A stretch of DNA of 64,000 nucleotides from Zanthoxylum bungeanum (GCA_019454045.1 SKCR01023751.1:124001-188000); one strand, 5' to 3'; counted from the stretch's first letter, positions 12,154 to 25,308 are shown. The notes: generated by a model from the sequence alone, not told the origin. A program made the numbers and translations.

Positions 12154-14336
12154 TGTTGGTTCTCTAAGAACTAATCTGAGATCATTTAAGCATAATAGAA
12201 GTGTGAATACACAAAGAAGTTAGCGGAAAATACTTACAATGCTCGGTTGGATATAGATGGAAAGTTAAAAACTTTTGCTCATTGTGTAGTGCTCCAAGCT
12301 CCTCTTTGATGATTGTTGAGCTCCAAGCTTGGTGAAATAAGAATTCCAAACTCTATGGATGTTTCCCTATCACCTTTGTATGATTATTTGTGTGATAGCA
12401 ATGGAAGAAGTTTGGACCAAAATCTTCAATTTCTTCCTCCTTCTTCTTGTCTCGGCAATTGGAGAGTAAAAGGATAGGGAGAGTGTCACACGGTTTTTCA
12501 AGAGAAAAAGAGAGAGTAAAATTGTTAAGTGAAAATAATTTCCAAAAATAAAAAACATATACCAAATCCAAGATTTGGTAAAAGTCTTTCACTCTATCAA
12601 AATGGAGTGTTTTACAAGCCATCAACCAAATACCAAATTCCATCACCAAAAAGGTAAGTAAAGTGACAAGTGATGTGACTTGTGGTGGGCCCAATTTGAT
12701 TAAAAATCCAAGTGGGCCCGCAAACATATTCCGGGCTTGGGTTCGTTAATTTCGAATTAACGAATTTTCCGTTGCGACTTAATTAAATCAAATTTAATTA
12801 AATAATCATGCATAGCAAAATTATCATTAAAGTCGCTCGCAAATTAATTCTAAATTAATTTATTCGCCCGAATTAAATCCAATTTTAATTCCGTTATGAA
12901 ATCTAATTTCATTTAATATATCGAATATATTATTTTAATCGATTAATTCCAAATTAATCGTTCTCTCTTTTTTAATTCCAAGTTTATCCTAGATAAATTC
13001 TTTCCGTAATTAATCCTAGATTAATTTTCTCTCTCTTCTAATTAATCTTAGATTAATTATGTTCGAGTCTTACGTAATCAGTGAATCTTCGGGAATCGAC
13101 CCATAAGATCTCTGGATATGTTGGCAGTAAATCTGGTCGTTGGACTATCCGAATATGTGTGTACCCCGTACCACATTCTTACCGATTTACAAGACATGGT
13201 TGACTTCTAGTAAAACACCGTGTCTACTCAATTCTCCAGAAATATTCTTTAAGGAATATATAATCTTTGTTAGGCGTAGTATACGTACTATTACGTATTA
13301 CGATCCAGTATCGGATGCACATGCAAGGCTTGGGACTGGAATAGTATCTGCCCCGTACGAAACATATATCGGATCACAAGTAACTAGTCTATTTAATCGG
13401 ATAATCATGACCTTGTCATATTATCCCGATGGTTGCAACACATTAGAGTACCATTTCTGTATCCCTGCGTGATTATCATCTCCATATGACTGAAGTAATA
13501 CTTCCTTCTTGACATCACACCCAATACACTACGATTCTCAATAAACCCAGAAGAGGCGTACATAGAACCTGTTAAAATCCCGGACGACAAAACCAAAGCG
13601 TATTGATTATCGCATACTAGCGATGCAAGTCTCAGGTTAAGACCAAATACACCTACCCTGATTCGGATTCCCATAGACACATAGTCATACTACCAATGGG
13701 ACTCTGAGGGCTATCCAGAGTGAAGCTGTTTCCGTACCATCGGTAAACACAACCTCTTATCACACTTGCATATGTATCTAATACTTAAATATAGGAAAAC
13801 TATGTTGTTACGCTTCCCGGACGATAAAAACCAAAGCGTATTGATTATCGCAAGTACTAGCGATGCAAGTTTCAGGTTAAGACCAAATACACATACCCTG
13901 ATTCGGATTCCCATAGACACATAGTCATACTACCAATGGGACTCCGAGGGGTCTATCCAGAGCGAAGTTGTTTCCGTACCATCCGTAAACACAACCTCTT
14001 ATCACACTTGCATAAGTATCTAATACTTAAATATAGGAAAACTATATTGTCACGCTTCCGTAACACGCACAAGTGCAATACTAGTCTATTCTGCATTATC
14101 GATGTCCAGACTCGATAATACTATGATTAAGGATATTTAATGATTAACCTTTGTGGATTGATACTGTCTCATATCTTATTAATCCGGAACTAATCATAAG
14201 GACTTTTATAATTTATATATTTAAGTAATCTAATTACAAAATGATAAAATAGAAATTTCAATTGTCACATAGTTAATTTGTACAAAAACCACAATATCTT
14301 TACAATAGTGAGGCTATGAGTCATAACTATCCAATA
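12154..14336 (-). mobile_element. Solo Copia LTR with perfect 5-bp target duplication
   Basis: The plus-strand text opens TGTTGGTTCTC and closes GTCATAACTATCCAATA, homologous to the LTR ends of elements A, B and C read on the minus strand. The bases TGAAG at 12149-12153 and again at 14337-14341 form a perfect target duplication. No internal region exists, so this is a solo LTR left by recombination between two LTRs. The terminal CA has become TA. It interrupts the gag of G1. Confidence 0.93.
13579..14058. repeat. 237-bp tandem duplication inside the solo LTR
   Basis: The block starting CCCGGACGA at 13579 repeats from 13816 with only scattered substitutions. Each unit contains ACCAAAGCGTATTGATTATC and ends near ACGCTTCC. 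The corresponding LTR segment in A is single copy. Confidence 0.9.
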
Positions 14337-14341
14337 TGAAG

Positions 14342-15932
14342 AGCATAAAGTAAGAACTCGGGGGCTAACATTCTGAGGATCTTAAGAAATTCATGGCCCA
14401 GCCCATCCTTATAGGCCAAATCCTTACTCACATCCTCATCCAAAAGAAGGCACGTACCAACCCTCTCACATTAGAGAAGTAGTTGGAGGATTTAACATGA
14501 TTCCTACTACCAATTGCCGCTATTTTTGCAATGGCAGTCATGTGGCTCCTATGACTCCTCAATAATTCTTTGGAGTCACAAAAACTTGAACAACCATTTT
14601 GCAGTCTATGAGGGAACGCATATAGGAATAGGCCCGGGGGAAATCATTGATATCCTCCTCTAGTGCATATTCTCTAAAACATGGATGCATAAATAGTAAG
14701 AGAAATGGTGAAGGAACACTATGGACCAGGGCTGAGCCAAATCAGCCTTCCCAAATTTCACAAGCCTTATCATGATACAGTTGACAGAGAAATCTCATAT
14801 GCCAGAGGATATAAGATTCCAGATTTCCCGCTGTTTTCTGAAGAGGATGGCCAATCTTCATTGGAGCATAAAGCCAAATTCACCATCCAGTTTGGAGAAT
14901 TGGAAAATTATTAAAACTTTTAAAATTTGAAACTAAGGTTGTTTCCCTATTCCTTGATAGGAACAACTATTAGCCAGTATGCTACTCTGCCCAGGAATTC
15001 AGTGTTCACTTGGCAAGAGATGGAGAGGCGATTTCACACTCAATTCTTCAGAGCTAGACCAGAGGTGTGCATAGCAGAACTATCAAGGGTGACGTAGAGG
15101 AGTCAAGAAACAGTAAACCGATTCATCGCTCATTTTAAAAAGATGAGGAATCAATGTATGATTTACTTGTCAGAGAAAGTATTTTCAAAATGGTTCAGAG
15201 AGACTTGGATATAGAGAAAGAAATTTCAAGGAATGGAATTAAGCGATTTCTATTGGTTAGCAGCTAAAGTGGCCGAGGATGAGGAGTTACTGAGAGATAA
15301 GAACCTATTGAGGAAGGCAGCCATATGAACTTATTTTCAGGAAGTAGATACTCAGGAAATAGTAGTAGCAGATCTAAACAGTTCTGGAGCTTGTATCTGC
15401 CCTCTCTCGTTAAGAAAACACCAGAAGTTTGGGAAAACCAACCAATTCTAGTGCCTCGCTATTTTTCCTTTGATGTTGCCAAGATAGAGGAAATTTTTTA
15501 TTTCCACCTAAAAGAGAAATTCTTGACTTTGACTGCTAATCATAAAATCTCTACCAATGAGGAGCTCAAGGGAAGAGAGTATTACAAGTATCACAACTCT
15601 TAAAATCATTCAACTAACTCATGTTAGGGTTTTAATGGTGTGGTGCAGGACATGATTAATAAATGAGTTCTAAAGTTCCCCGAGAAAAAAGGAAACGATG
15701 TTGATTGATGAAGATTCATTTCCCCCCAGTAGGAGATGTAAACTCCACTACTCTTGACCTATGAGAGATTCTAAATTTGAAAAGACAATGAAGAAAGAAC
15801 ACAGAAACTCGTTTGGGAAGTGTAATCTGCAAGATTTAGGTTCCCAAGAAGTATTTGGCTCATGAAGATCAAGCAGGATGAAGCCATAGGAAGGAGCACA
15901 CAGCTAGAACTTGGTTTCCCCCAAGAACCAAG
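14342..15932 (+). pseudogene. Ty3/gypsy gag remnant (G1)
   Basis: Gag text is recognisable across several frames: ARGYKIPDFPLFSEEDGQSS near 14790-14860, WQEMERRFHTQFFRARPEVC near 15015-15070, FIAHFKKM near 15120-15150, then LKEKFLTL and ELKGREYYKYHNS ending at 15603, and LKFPEKK after it. This is the Retrotrans_gag fold and the Cys/His tail typical of Tat-lineage elements, which form the capsid. Stops and frameshifts interrupt it many times. It is cut at 15932 by element E and continues after 19088. Confidence 0.82.
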
Positions 15933-16263
15933 TGACACGCTCAAAAGTGGTTCTTTACTCCCAAATATAAGAGTGTCAAAGTAATAAAATAACCAGATAA
16001 GTCCGGAATTGATCCAAAATGAATTCATTTAATAGGATAAAATAATAATTCAATTAATAAAATCAAATCAAATTATTTAAGTTTCTAGCCTCCAAAATCC
16101 GAAATATTATTTCACCTACATAAGAAATAAAAAAATCACAATAAAAATATCATAAATTTGATTATTATTTCATAAATGTGCTAAATTAAGGGGATTAATA
16201 AAACCACAAGTGTAAAGTGATTAATTTTTCTTTTAATAAATGTGCACTTTTTAGTGTTCATCA
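15933..16263 (-). repeat. 3' LTR of element E, internally deleted (331 bp)
   Basis: Both ends match the 1.4-kb copy at 17687-19083: CGCTCAAAAGTG...TTTACTCCCAAATATAAGAG at one side and TTCTAGCCTCCAAAATCC...GTTCATCA at the other. About 1.07 kb is missing around 16075. Confidence 0.85.
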
Positions 16264-16274
16264 CCCCCCCCAAA
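16264..16274 (-). other. Polypurine tract of element E
   Basis: On the minus strand GTTTGGGGGGGG directly precedes the LTR start TGATGAACAC. Confidence 0.75.
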
Positions 16275-17686
16275 CAAATCAGCTTATTACTAGTCCATAG
16301 TAATTTAAACGAAAACTAAAAGGAAAAAATCTTATTCAAGTTAGTAATTGTTTTCTTTCTTTCTAAATTATCAAATAAGTAAATTCTCATATACATTTTA
16401 ATATTTTTCCATACACACATGAGAAAAAATATCACTTAATTCATTGTGCTCACAATATTCACAGGTCTTGTTGAAAAGAGAGTTATATTTTTATTCTAAA
16501 GTTATATCAGAATTAACATATTTTGGCAATGAAATTTTATTTATAAATACAAAAATAGTTTTTTTTTTAAATAATAATATATCTTCAATCCTTGTAACGA
16601 GTTTGGACCAATGACTCCCAAACCAGTTCGCTCTAGGGAATTAGGTATTAAGACACCCCTACAAACTTAATTGCTTGGATCTCAAATGTTAAAAAAAAGT
16701 GTCTGATTTCCTTAAGTTTTCTCTTTAACCCATATAACGAGCTTTGGGCTAGTGACTACCAAACTAGTTGGCCTTAGGATACTAAGTGTTACAACACTCA
16801 TACAACTTAATTGCTCGAGTTAGAGATGCTACAAAATCAAACTTATTCACACATATTTTTTCTTAATTCAAGTTCTACCGTTTTACGTGAACAGTCATTA
16901 CTTGCTGAGGTAAGATGTCCGGTTACTAAGTATAAGCTTGGTTAGCTTTTTTTTTTTTTTTTGCCTTTTTTTTTAAAATAAAAACACAAACTTCATTACT
17001 TTTAGGTGCTGCCTCCAATAAACTAGAGAATTGAATATTAAAAAAATTTCACTTTCAACCCATGATCATAAGTCACCATATATGTTGATAATACTTGTCA
17101 AATGAGCATGTAAAAATCAATTTTAAATAATTTCATGGAGAATTCACAAATTTAAATGATTCAAAAGGAAATAAATAAAAATAACTTGTTACGAATTACA
17201 TTAAAAATAAAAATAATTTTTTATTTTTTATTTTTTTAAAAAAATATTATAGTCAACTATCCCCCCAACCAAATTGAGACTTGTTCCCATTGTCTGAATA
17301 AGAAGAAGTACAGTTTAGAAGACATCACCTGATTCGTATGGTATTGACAATTGAATCTACAATACTGCTTCTAAAATGAAAGATTATAGCTAAAAAAATC
17401 AAAATAGTAAATTGAAATGTAGTTGTGATTGTGGCTCACATCTTCCTATAGTTTTAGGTCTAATAACGGCTTGAACGCCCTCTATGGGTCGATGATATGT
17501 TTCCCATCCAATTTTCTTATAAATCGACAAACATGGTCTTTTAAAGTCAGATTCTCAAGACTATAATTTAGCAAAGTGATTTTTTTTAAAACAAAATACA
17601 CAAAACAATAAAAAAATATAAAAAAAAAAATTTTTTAAACACACAAAACAACACAAAAGTGAAAAAAATACAATAATGTTAAATTT
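16275..17686 (-). other. Non-coding interior of element E
   Basis: AT-rich, with no protein motif in any frame. Two related segments at about 16595-16700 and 16725-16830 (AACGAG..TTGG.C.A.TGAC..CCAAAC.AGTT) form an imperfect tandem duplication. A clear primer site next to the 5' LTR was not found. Confidence 0.6.
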
Positions 17687-19083
17687 TTACGCTCAAAAAG
17701 TGATTCTTTACTCCCAAATATAAGAGTGTCGAAGTAATAAAATAACCTGGTAAGTCCGGGGTTGATCCACAAGGAATAGATTTAATAGGATAAAATAATA
17801 ATTCAACTAATAAAATAAAATCAATAAAATAAAATACTAGGGTTAGGGGATCCACTCTTGATATTTTAAATTTATAAAATAATTTTTACTTTTTATAAAA
17901 TATAAATTATAATTATTTCCCAATCAATTTATTTCATAATTATCAGGTATTTTTATGCCAACACATGTAATTCGTCCTATCGATAATTAGTCCTGCCAAG
18001 GTACTAAATATGCCAAAACATATAAAAACTAGCCATAAAGACGGTGATAATATTTATCTATAACAAGTCCTGCCAAGGTACTCAATTATGCCGAATATAT
18101 AAAACCAGCCATATAGGCGGAATCGTATTGTCTATAATTAATCCAGATCTTTAATAGTCCATTCTCTCTCATTAATGAGATTCAAGTATTATCTGTGCCA
18201 ATCGGGGACTGTTTACAGCTAGTCAATAGTCCTAAATAAACTGGAAATAATATGAATTTTATTTGGAAAGTTATCACAATTTATAAAATATAATATAAAT
18301 AAAAATTACATATATTTTTATACCACTAGTTTTACCCTTTACCCCAGCATGATAAAGATTAACAGAACAAGATATAAATAAAAACACTCATAATTTTATT
18401 AATAAAAAAAATACACACAAGAGCTTATCCCATAAAGTCTTAGAGAGACCTGTGAAATTTGTTGAGGAAAATGAAATGTTGAGCACCTCTTATGTAAATT
18501 GCAAGCTGAGCTTGCAAAGCACGGCTTGCAATTGCAATTTCTTTCCACCGAAATGTGGAAAAAAATTGAATGTATTTTATTTGATTTTTTTGTTTTTTTA
18601 ATGTTTTGTCATTTTCTGTTTGTTTTAATTCTTTTGTCTTTTTGTCTTTTTGCTTTTGTTTTTTTTTTCCTAATAATTACATATAACACACTTTGTATTT
18701 TTCATCAATTTTGGTCTTAAAAACTCTAGAACTAGAAAATCTTGTAAACATCAAAGTTGTAGATAATTGAGTCTTCTTTCATCTGGAACTAAAATCGCCT
18801 CAATCCGATATCGGAACACAAAGATAGGGCCAAAGTATGAAATTAACGCAAGGTTGGAATTTCCTAAATTGTACATTGTTAGAATGCCCTTTTAACTTTC
18901 TAGCCTCCAAAATCCAAAGTATTATTTCACTTGCATAAGAAATAAAAAATCACAATAAAAAAACATAAAAGATCAATTTAATTATTATTTCATAAATGTG
19001 CTAAATTAAGAGGATTAATGAAAGTACAAGTGTAAAATGATTAATTTTTCTTTAATAAATGTGTATTTTTTTAGTGTTCATCA
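17687..19083 (-). repeat. 5' LTR of element E (about 1.4 kb)
   Basis: Full-length partner of the deleted copy at 15933-16263. The inner end has lost the expected TGAC (TTTTACGCTC instead), so the boundary is set by homology only. Confidence 0.8.
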
Positions 19084-19088
19084 CCAAG

Positions 19089-19460
19089 CCACCTCATGTT
19101 CTTATCCAGAAGAGACAACCAAGATTTTTTACCCCTCCAATGGTCCGGCCAAGTAATCGGTGGCTTATGGTGGAGCACAAAAAGCTCCATGAGAAATTTT
19201 CATGAACTCAAAAAAGAATACCCATACGCCAAAGGGAAAATTTGAAGAGGACGAAGGAGTTAATGCAAGAGCACATGAAAGCCAAATCAAAATTTTACTG
19301 GAATTCCACTGAGGATCAGGAGTCGGTAGAAAGCTCAGACTATTTGTTGGAATAGCGTGCATGAAGCACTTTCATGGTTGGAGGAGTCGTTGTTTATTTC
19401 GATTGTGCCACGATGAGTTTGACCCTGCCATTAATCTTCCAAATGGAAAGTGAAAGGAAG
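19089..19460 (+). pseudogene. Continuation of G1 gag-pol remnant
   Basis: After the second CCAAG the gypsy text resumes with QKRQPRFFTPP and NRWLMVEHKKLHEKF, of the kind found between gag and protease in Tat-lineage elements. It is broken by frameshifts and ends where another LTR fragment begins. Confidence 0.55.
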
Positions 19461-19466
19461 ACTGAA

Positions 19467-20610
19467 TGATTGGATTAAAAAGTGTATATTTATTAAGAGA
19501 ATAATATATCATTTTATACTTGTGGCTTCATTTATCCCTTTAATTTAACATATTAATTAAATTTATGTCTTATATATTTTTATTGTGATTTTTATTTTTT
19601 ATATAGGTGAAATAATACTTTGGATGCATAAATAGAAAAATGGACATGACATTTGGATTTTGAAGGCCAAAAACTTGAAAGGGCGTTCAAACAGTGTACA
19701 AATTCAGAAATTACAACCCTACATATTTCGTATTTGGGCCATAACTTTTTAATCCAAATCGGATTGAAATGATTCCAGTTCCAGATGAAAGAAGATGCAA
19801 AGATCTAGAACTTTGAAGTTCATGAGATTTTCTAATTATGAGTTTTTCAAAGCTGAAATTGATAAAAATCCAAAGTGGTTATGCATAATTATTAAGGTTA
19901 TTATCAAAAATAAAAATGGAAAATGACAATTTACAATTGTCAAATTTCCGCCAAACATGCTTGCATGTTTGGTGGAGAAATCGGTGGAAGTCTTTTCTTT
20001 GCCTATAAATCAAAGAGTTCTGAATTCATTTTCTTCATACTTTTCTTCTGAATTCTGAATAAGAGTTTGGAAAGTGTCTTGTTTGTTTTAATTTCTTGTA
20101 ATGTCTTTTCATTTTAGTAATAAAATTATGTGTGTTCTTAGTTACAATTTGAGTAGCTAATTACTTTCTGTTAGGGAATGGATGAAACTTTTATTATTAA
20201 AGTTTAAATTAATCTTACTTATATTATAATATATGAATTGTAATCTAATGATTAATAATTAATTGAGATATGGATTAATTATTGATAAAATTTTCTACTG
20301 CCTATATGGCTGGTTTTATACGATTTTGGTATAATTGAGTTCCTAATTGGACTTGTTATAGACAAATGTTATCACTGCCTTTATGGCTGATTTTATATTT
20401 TTGATATATTTAGTACCTTGGCAGGACTAGTTATCGACATAAATGACTATCGCCTTTATAGCCTGTTTTATATGTTTTGGCATAGTAAATTATAGAAGTA
20501 AAATAATTGGGTAATAATGAAAATTTATATTTTATAAAAAGTGAGATTTCTAAATTTAAAATATTAAAAGTGGATCTCATAATCCAAGATTTTTTATTTT
20601 ATTGTTGTCA
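19467..20610 (+). repeat. LTR fragment related to element E, opposite orientation
   Basis: The plus strand from TGATTGGATTAAAAAGTG follows the minus-strand text of the E 5' LTR: aligned blocks include the TTTGGGCCATAACTTTTTAATCC region, the ATGAAAGAAGATGCAAAGAT region, and the CCTTGGCAGGAC repeat near 20415. The far end (about 130 bp) is missing. It faces the 17687-19083 LTR across a 0.38-kb gap. Confidence 0.75.
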
Positions 20611-20659
20611 TCAAATTCAATTTCTTCAAACGAATCAAATCTTTTTCTTTTCGCTCTGA

Positions 20660-21300
20660 TTATTACTTTATCATACTAAACACATTTGAGTTCTGAATGG
20701 TCCCTTACTGATGCCAGTATAATATCCATGTTGAAAAGAGGATCCACGTATCTTATAATGCATAAATCACACACGAGCAATTTACATCGCACATAGTTGC
20801 ACAAATAGTAAATAATAACGGAGATAACATAAGTGACAGAAATACATGTTTGAAAATAGTCAAAAGATAAAACAAAATATATTTGGTCAATATGGAAGCA
20901 TGTGTCACTGGCCTGGTCTCGTAGAGTCCTGGCCAGATTATCTATATGGCAGGCTAAAATTGAATGACGTCCTACCGGACTTCCAGCAAGTCTGGTTGGA
21001 TTTGCTACGTAAACAGAAATGTAGGCTCATACACACCAACAATTTCAAATTTGATATTACAGTAATGAAGCGATAATGGAGGTAGACAATAGATATCAAT
21101 AATAGTAACAGTGAATCAAATGGTAATCATAAAGAAACATGGTAATAAAAATAGAAGTAAGACCGTGCGTATATGTTTCGTGGTGGTAAGTGAAGTTATA
21201 TTTCGTGTGCAGACTATATTACCGTCCATTCAAAATCGGCTATAGAATTTATATCCATGTTTCTATCCTAAAACCATCAGAGATGCGCAGTCGTATGTAG
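20660..21300 (-). repeat. Fragment of a G2-like (Ogre/Tat) LTR
   Basis: Read on the minus strand, GTAAGGGACCATTC at about 20700 matches the G2 LTR near 37019. The block CCGATTTTGAATGGACGGTA near 21220 matches the G2 LTR near 35409-35429. The order is kept, so this is an internally deleted 3' half of the same LTR family in minus orientation. Confidence 0.7.
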
Positions 21301-21419
21301 CTATTTATATAGAGGGAATGGTAAGACATTAGATGCCAATGCCATAAGAACGACTGTTCTAGATCTCACTGATAGATGTAATTATTTTTATATTACTGTT
21401 ATTATATACCTTTCTTATC

Positions 21420-22648
21420 AACAAATGATATCATTATCGACATTGGATAAAGAGAGATATAAAATAAACATTAAAGATGATGCTTTATGTTTATATGATA
21501 AAAATAATTTTTTGATATGTGAATGTTCATTATCTAACGGTCACTATATTTTATAAACATATCGAGATGTCTTCAATGTAGAGGAAAATACAAGTAAAAG
21601 ATCTGAATTAAATAATACTAGATTATGGCATATGAGATTGGGCCACATAGGTGTTAGACGTTATCAAAATTAGTTTAAGGATGGTTGATTGAAGATCTCA
21701 CCCTATATCCTTATCCAATTTGTGAGTCATGTATCCAAGGAAAATGACCAAAACTTCATTTCTTGGTGTTGGACATCGTGCTGATAATTTATTGGAGCTA
21801 ATACACAATGATATGTATGGTCCATTAAATCATATCGCTCATAATGGTTCAACATATTTTTTGACTTTCAGGATGATAAGTGTAGATATGGATATGTCTA
21901 TTTGATGAAATATAAATTGAAAATATTTGAAAATTTTAAAATATTTCGAAACGAGGTAGAAAAAAAAGGGAAATTCATCAAGTGCCTTCAATCACATCGA
22001 GGTGGTGAATTCATGAGCAATGAATTCAGAAGTTATTTAAGGGATAATTTGATTCTCACCCAATATAGATCACAGGAACTTCTCAATACAATGGTGTGTT
22101 TGACTGGAGAAATCATACTTTATTGGATATGATACGATCTATGATAATCTATACAAATCTTCCATATTACTTTTGGGGACGCTTTACTTACTACTTCCTA
22201 CATACTTAACAGAGTTTCATCGAAAGCTGTTTCTACAACCTCATATAAGATATGGTACAATAGAAATCCAAGTCTTAGATATTTAAAGATCTGAGGTTGT
22301 TCCGCATACGTTATAGTTACACAGCAGGATAAATTAGCACCCATAAAATACATATAAGTTCGTTGGAACCTGAAAATTCCATGGGATATCAATTCTGTAA
22401 TTCTGAGTAACGAAATGTATTTGTTGCTTGTTTTTCTATTTTTCTTGAAAATAAATTTTCGAGAGAAAATGAAAATTGTAGAAAGATTGAACTCGATGAG
22501 TTGACCCTAACTTTAAGGAACTTGAGATGGAACCAAAGATCCAATTAGTTAAAGAATCTACAACACAGGTTCTACGTAAGTCGATTAGAATATCAATGCC
22601 TCATTAGAGAATATTTTTAATATCTGATGCAAGCCTTGATGTTCTCTT
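21420..22648 (+). pseudogene. Copia pol fragment F: gag-pre-integrase and integrase
   Basis: The text RLWHMRLGHIGVRR near 21625-21665 is the gag-pre-integrase zinc region. CESCIQGK and LLELIHNDMYGP follow, then DDKCRYGYVYLMKYKLK (from 21874), RNEVEKKGKF and RGGEFMSNEFRSYL. These match the Copia integrase core. A later stretch (RNVFVACFSIFLENKFS) is the C-terminal integrase region. RT and RNase H are missing, and the text passes directly into an LTR start at 22649. Many stops; dead. Confidence 0.82.
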
Positions 22649-23249
22649 TGTTGGAGTTTGTGCTTGGAGTGTCAATCCAAATTGCATATTTTATTATTTA
22701 TTAAATAAAAAAAGTAGTTATTTTTTTATAAATAACTACTTTTTTTATTTCATACTTTATTAGTGGTATTGTTATTATGCGTATTAGATTGATGTATAGA
22801 TATACTAAGAATGACATTGATCTTAGAATAGTCTTGTAGTAATACTGGATACTAGATAATCCTACATTGGGATAAGTATTACTATTGTAAACTATTCTTA
22901 AAGTATATATATTCCTAGTCGTTGGATTTAGCATACGATTGAATTTATATAACCTAAAAGACTAGTATATTTCGTATATTAGAATTGGAGTTCCAATAGT
23001 TAAACCTGATGTATTACTAGCTTTGAGAGCTCGTACATACATGTGGGTATTGGTTGGACCAAATACTGAATGACTCACATGTGATTCCTAATAGTTGGAA
23101 GTACACACCACCGTCAATAGGAATCTTTTCGAGTCAAGTAGCATATGTAATTCTTTGACTATAGGGTAATATTGATTTTATGTGAGATCCTCCACACTTT
23201 GATGCCATGTATGTTAGAAACCTTTTGTGGTCTGACCTCTAAATGTTCT
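22649..23249 (+). repeat. Probable 3' LTR start of Copia fragment F
   Basis: It opens TGTTGGAGTTTG after F pol sequence, as a Copia LTR would, and it is interrupted at 23250 by element A. The piece 33341-33536 on the far side of A may be its continuation. Confidence 0.5.
22703..22750. repeat. Perfect 21-bp inverted repeat (hairpin)
   Basis: Arms 22703-22723 and 22730-22750 are exact reverse complements around a 6-base loop. The core of the arm is AGTAGTTATTT. It lies about 55 bases inside the probable LTR start of F. Confidence 0.9.
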
Positions 23250-25308
23250 TGTTGGTTTAAATCTAGGTCCCAAGATCATAACAAGCATGAAAAACAAGTG
23301 TGAATACATCAAAGGAGATAACAGAATACTCACATCGATCGGTTGAGACGATTGGATGAAGAACAAAATTGATTTTGGTCCTTCAAAGTCACGCCCACTG
23401 CATGCAGTCCACTGCTCAAAAATTTCAGTTTTGAGTCTTCAAGAATCCAAGAAACTAAGGTCCAAGCTTCGTCATTTGATTCCCGGCTCATGGGTGGGCT
23501 TCCCTATCACCTTCGCATGTCTCGTAAGTGTGCTAGAACTTGTGATTTTGCCACAAAATCACACTCTTGCTTCCCTCACTGCTCACGTTTTTGTGACAGA
23601 AAAATTGTGAACAAAAATGCCTCCATGGGCGTGAATGGTTAAAGAAAGAGAGAAGGAGAGATTGTGTTTGGTTTGTGAAATTTGTGTATTAAATACACAC
23701 ATTTTAATTTCACATTCATTTCATTTGAATTTGGCTTTAAAGTCAAACCATTAAAGCCATCAACCACACACATCACTCACATCATCTTCCATCAATCAGT
23801 GAATAGTGACTTGCGTCAATCACTTAAAGTGAAAGACATCCATCACTTGATTGACGAATGATGTGACGCTAGATGCGACCAGTAATTTGACGCTTGATTT
23901 GACTTGCGTGCGACACTCGAATTCGAAATGCGAATGCGCTCGCAAATAATCTCGGGCTTAGGTTCGTTAATTCCAAATTAACGATTTATCCATTGCGTCG
24001 CAATTAAATCTAATTTAATTAAATAATCATGCCAAACATAATTACTATTCACGTCGCCAAGGAATTAATTCTAAATTAATTCGTTCGCTCGAATTAAAAT
24101 CTAATTTTAATTCCGTGTCGAAATCCAATTTCATTTAATATATCAAATATATTAATTTACCGATTAATTCCAAATTAATCGTTTTCTCTTTTATTGTATT
24201 TTATCCTAGATAAAATATGTCCGAAATTAATCTCAGATTAATTTTCTCTCTCTTCTAAAATCCCAGATTAATTAAAGTGCGAGTCATACATCATTGGTGA
24301 ATCATTGGGAAGCGACCCATGAGATCCCCGATATGTTGGCAGTAAATTCGGTCGTCGGACTAGCCGAACACGTAAGTACCAAGTACTACGTTTTACCGAT
24401 TTACGACAAGGTTGGCTTCTAGCAAAGCGCCATGCCTACCCAATTCTCTGGAAATATCCTTACAGGAATAAAGGATCTGTATCAGGCATAGTATACGTGG
24501 TATTGCGTATTTCTGTCCAGTATCGGATGATCACGTGCTAGGCCTGGGGCTGGAATTGTGTCTGCCCCGTACGAAGCACTTGTCGGATGTCTGGTAACTA
24601 GTCTATATAATCGGATATACATGACCTAGTCATAATATCCCGATGGCCGCGCAGCACTAAAGAGCACTAATACCGTATCCTGCGTGACATCATCTCCACT
24701 ATGACTGGAGTGATACTTCCGTCTTGACATCACACCCAATACTCTACGATTCTCAATATACCCAGTATTGGCGTACACAGAACCGGTTAAAGCCCTGGAC
24801 GACCTCAACCAAAGTATATTGATTGTCGTAAGTATTAGCGGTGCAAGTCTCAGGTTAAGACCAAATACACCTACCCTGATGTCGGACTCCCAAAGACACA
24901 TAGTCAAACTACCAATGGGATTCCGAGGGGGTCTATCCAGAGCGAAGCTGTTTTCTTTACCATCGGTGAAACACAACCTCCTACCGCACTTGCATAAGTA
25001 TCCAATACTTAAATATATGAGAACTATGCCGTTGTGCCTTCACAATACTAGTCTTTTACGTATTTATCGATGTCCAATCTCGATAATACTCTAACTAAGG
25101 ATATTTAATGATTTATCCTTCGTTGATTGATACTGTCTCATATCATTCTCAATCAAGGATCAAATCATAAGGACCTCTCATCATTTATATATCTAGGTGA
25201 TCTAATCACAAATGATAAGAGTGCAATCTCCTATGTCACATAGTTAATTTGTACAACAACACCATGATCTGTAGAAATAGTGACGCTATGGGTCATAACT
25301 GTCCAACA
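23250..25308 (-). repeat. 3' LTR of element A
   Basis: On the plus strand it runs from TGTTGGTTTAAATC to GTCATAACTGTCCAACA. It differs from 31265-33340 by only a few changes per hundred bases as judged by eye, plus small indels such as the loss near 25040. Confidence 0.93.

Larger units (their letters stand above)
15933..19083 (-). mobile_element. Small non-coding LTR element E inserted in G1
   Basis: The element runs from TGACACGCTC to GTTCATCA on the plus strand and is flanked by the perfect 5-bp duplication CCAAG (15928-15932 and 19084-19088). LTR copies lie at 15933-16263 and about 17687-19083. A G-rich polypurine tract next to the left copy shows that it reads on the minus strand. The 1.4-kb interior has no gag or pol, so the element is non-autonomous. 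The family of its parent is not clear. Confidence 0.85.

Noticed and set aside
11821..12727. Minus-strand frames of 62-124 codons
   Set aside because: They are antisense to G1 gag or fall within the solo LTR and have no family signature.
20846..21076. 76-codon frame MFENSQKIKQNIF
   Set aside because: It lies in a minus-strand G2-like LTR fragment, so coding is unlikely.
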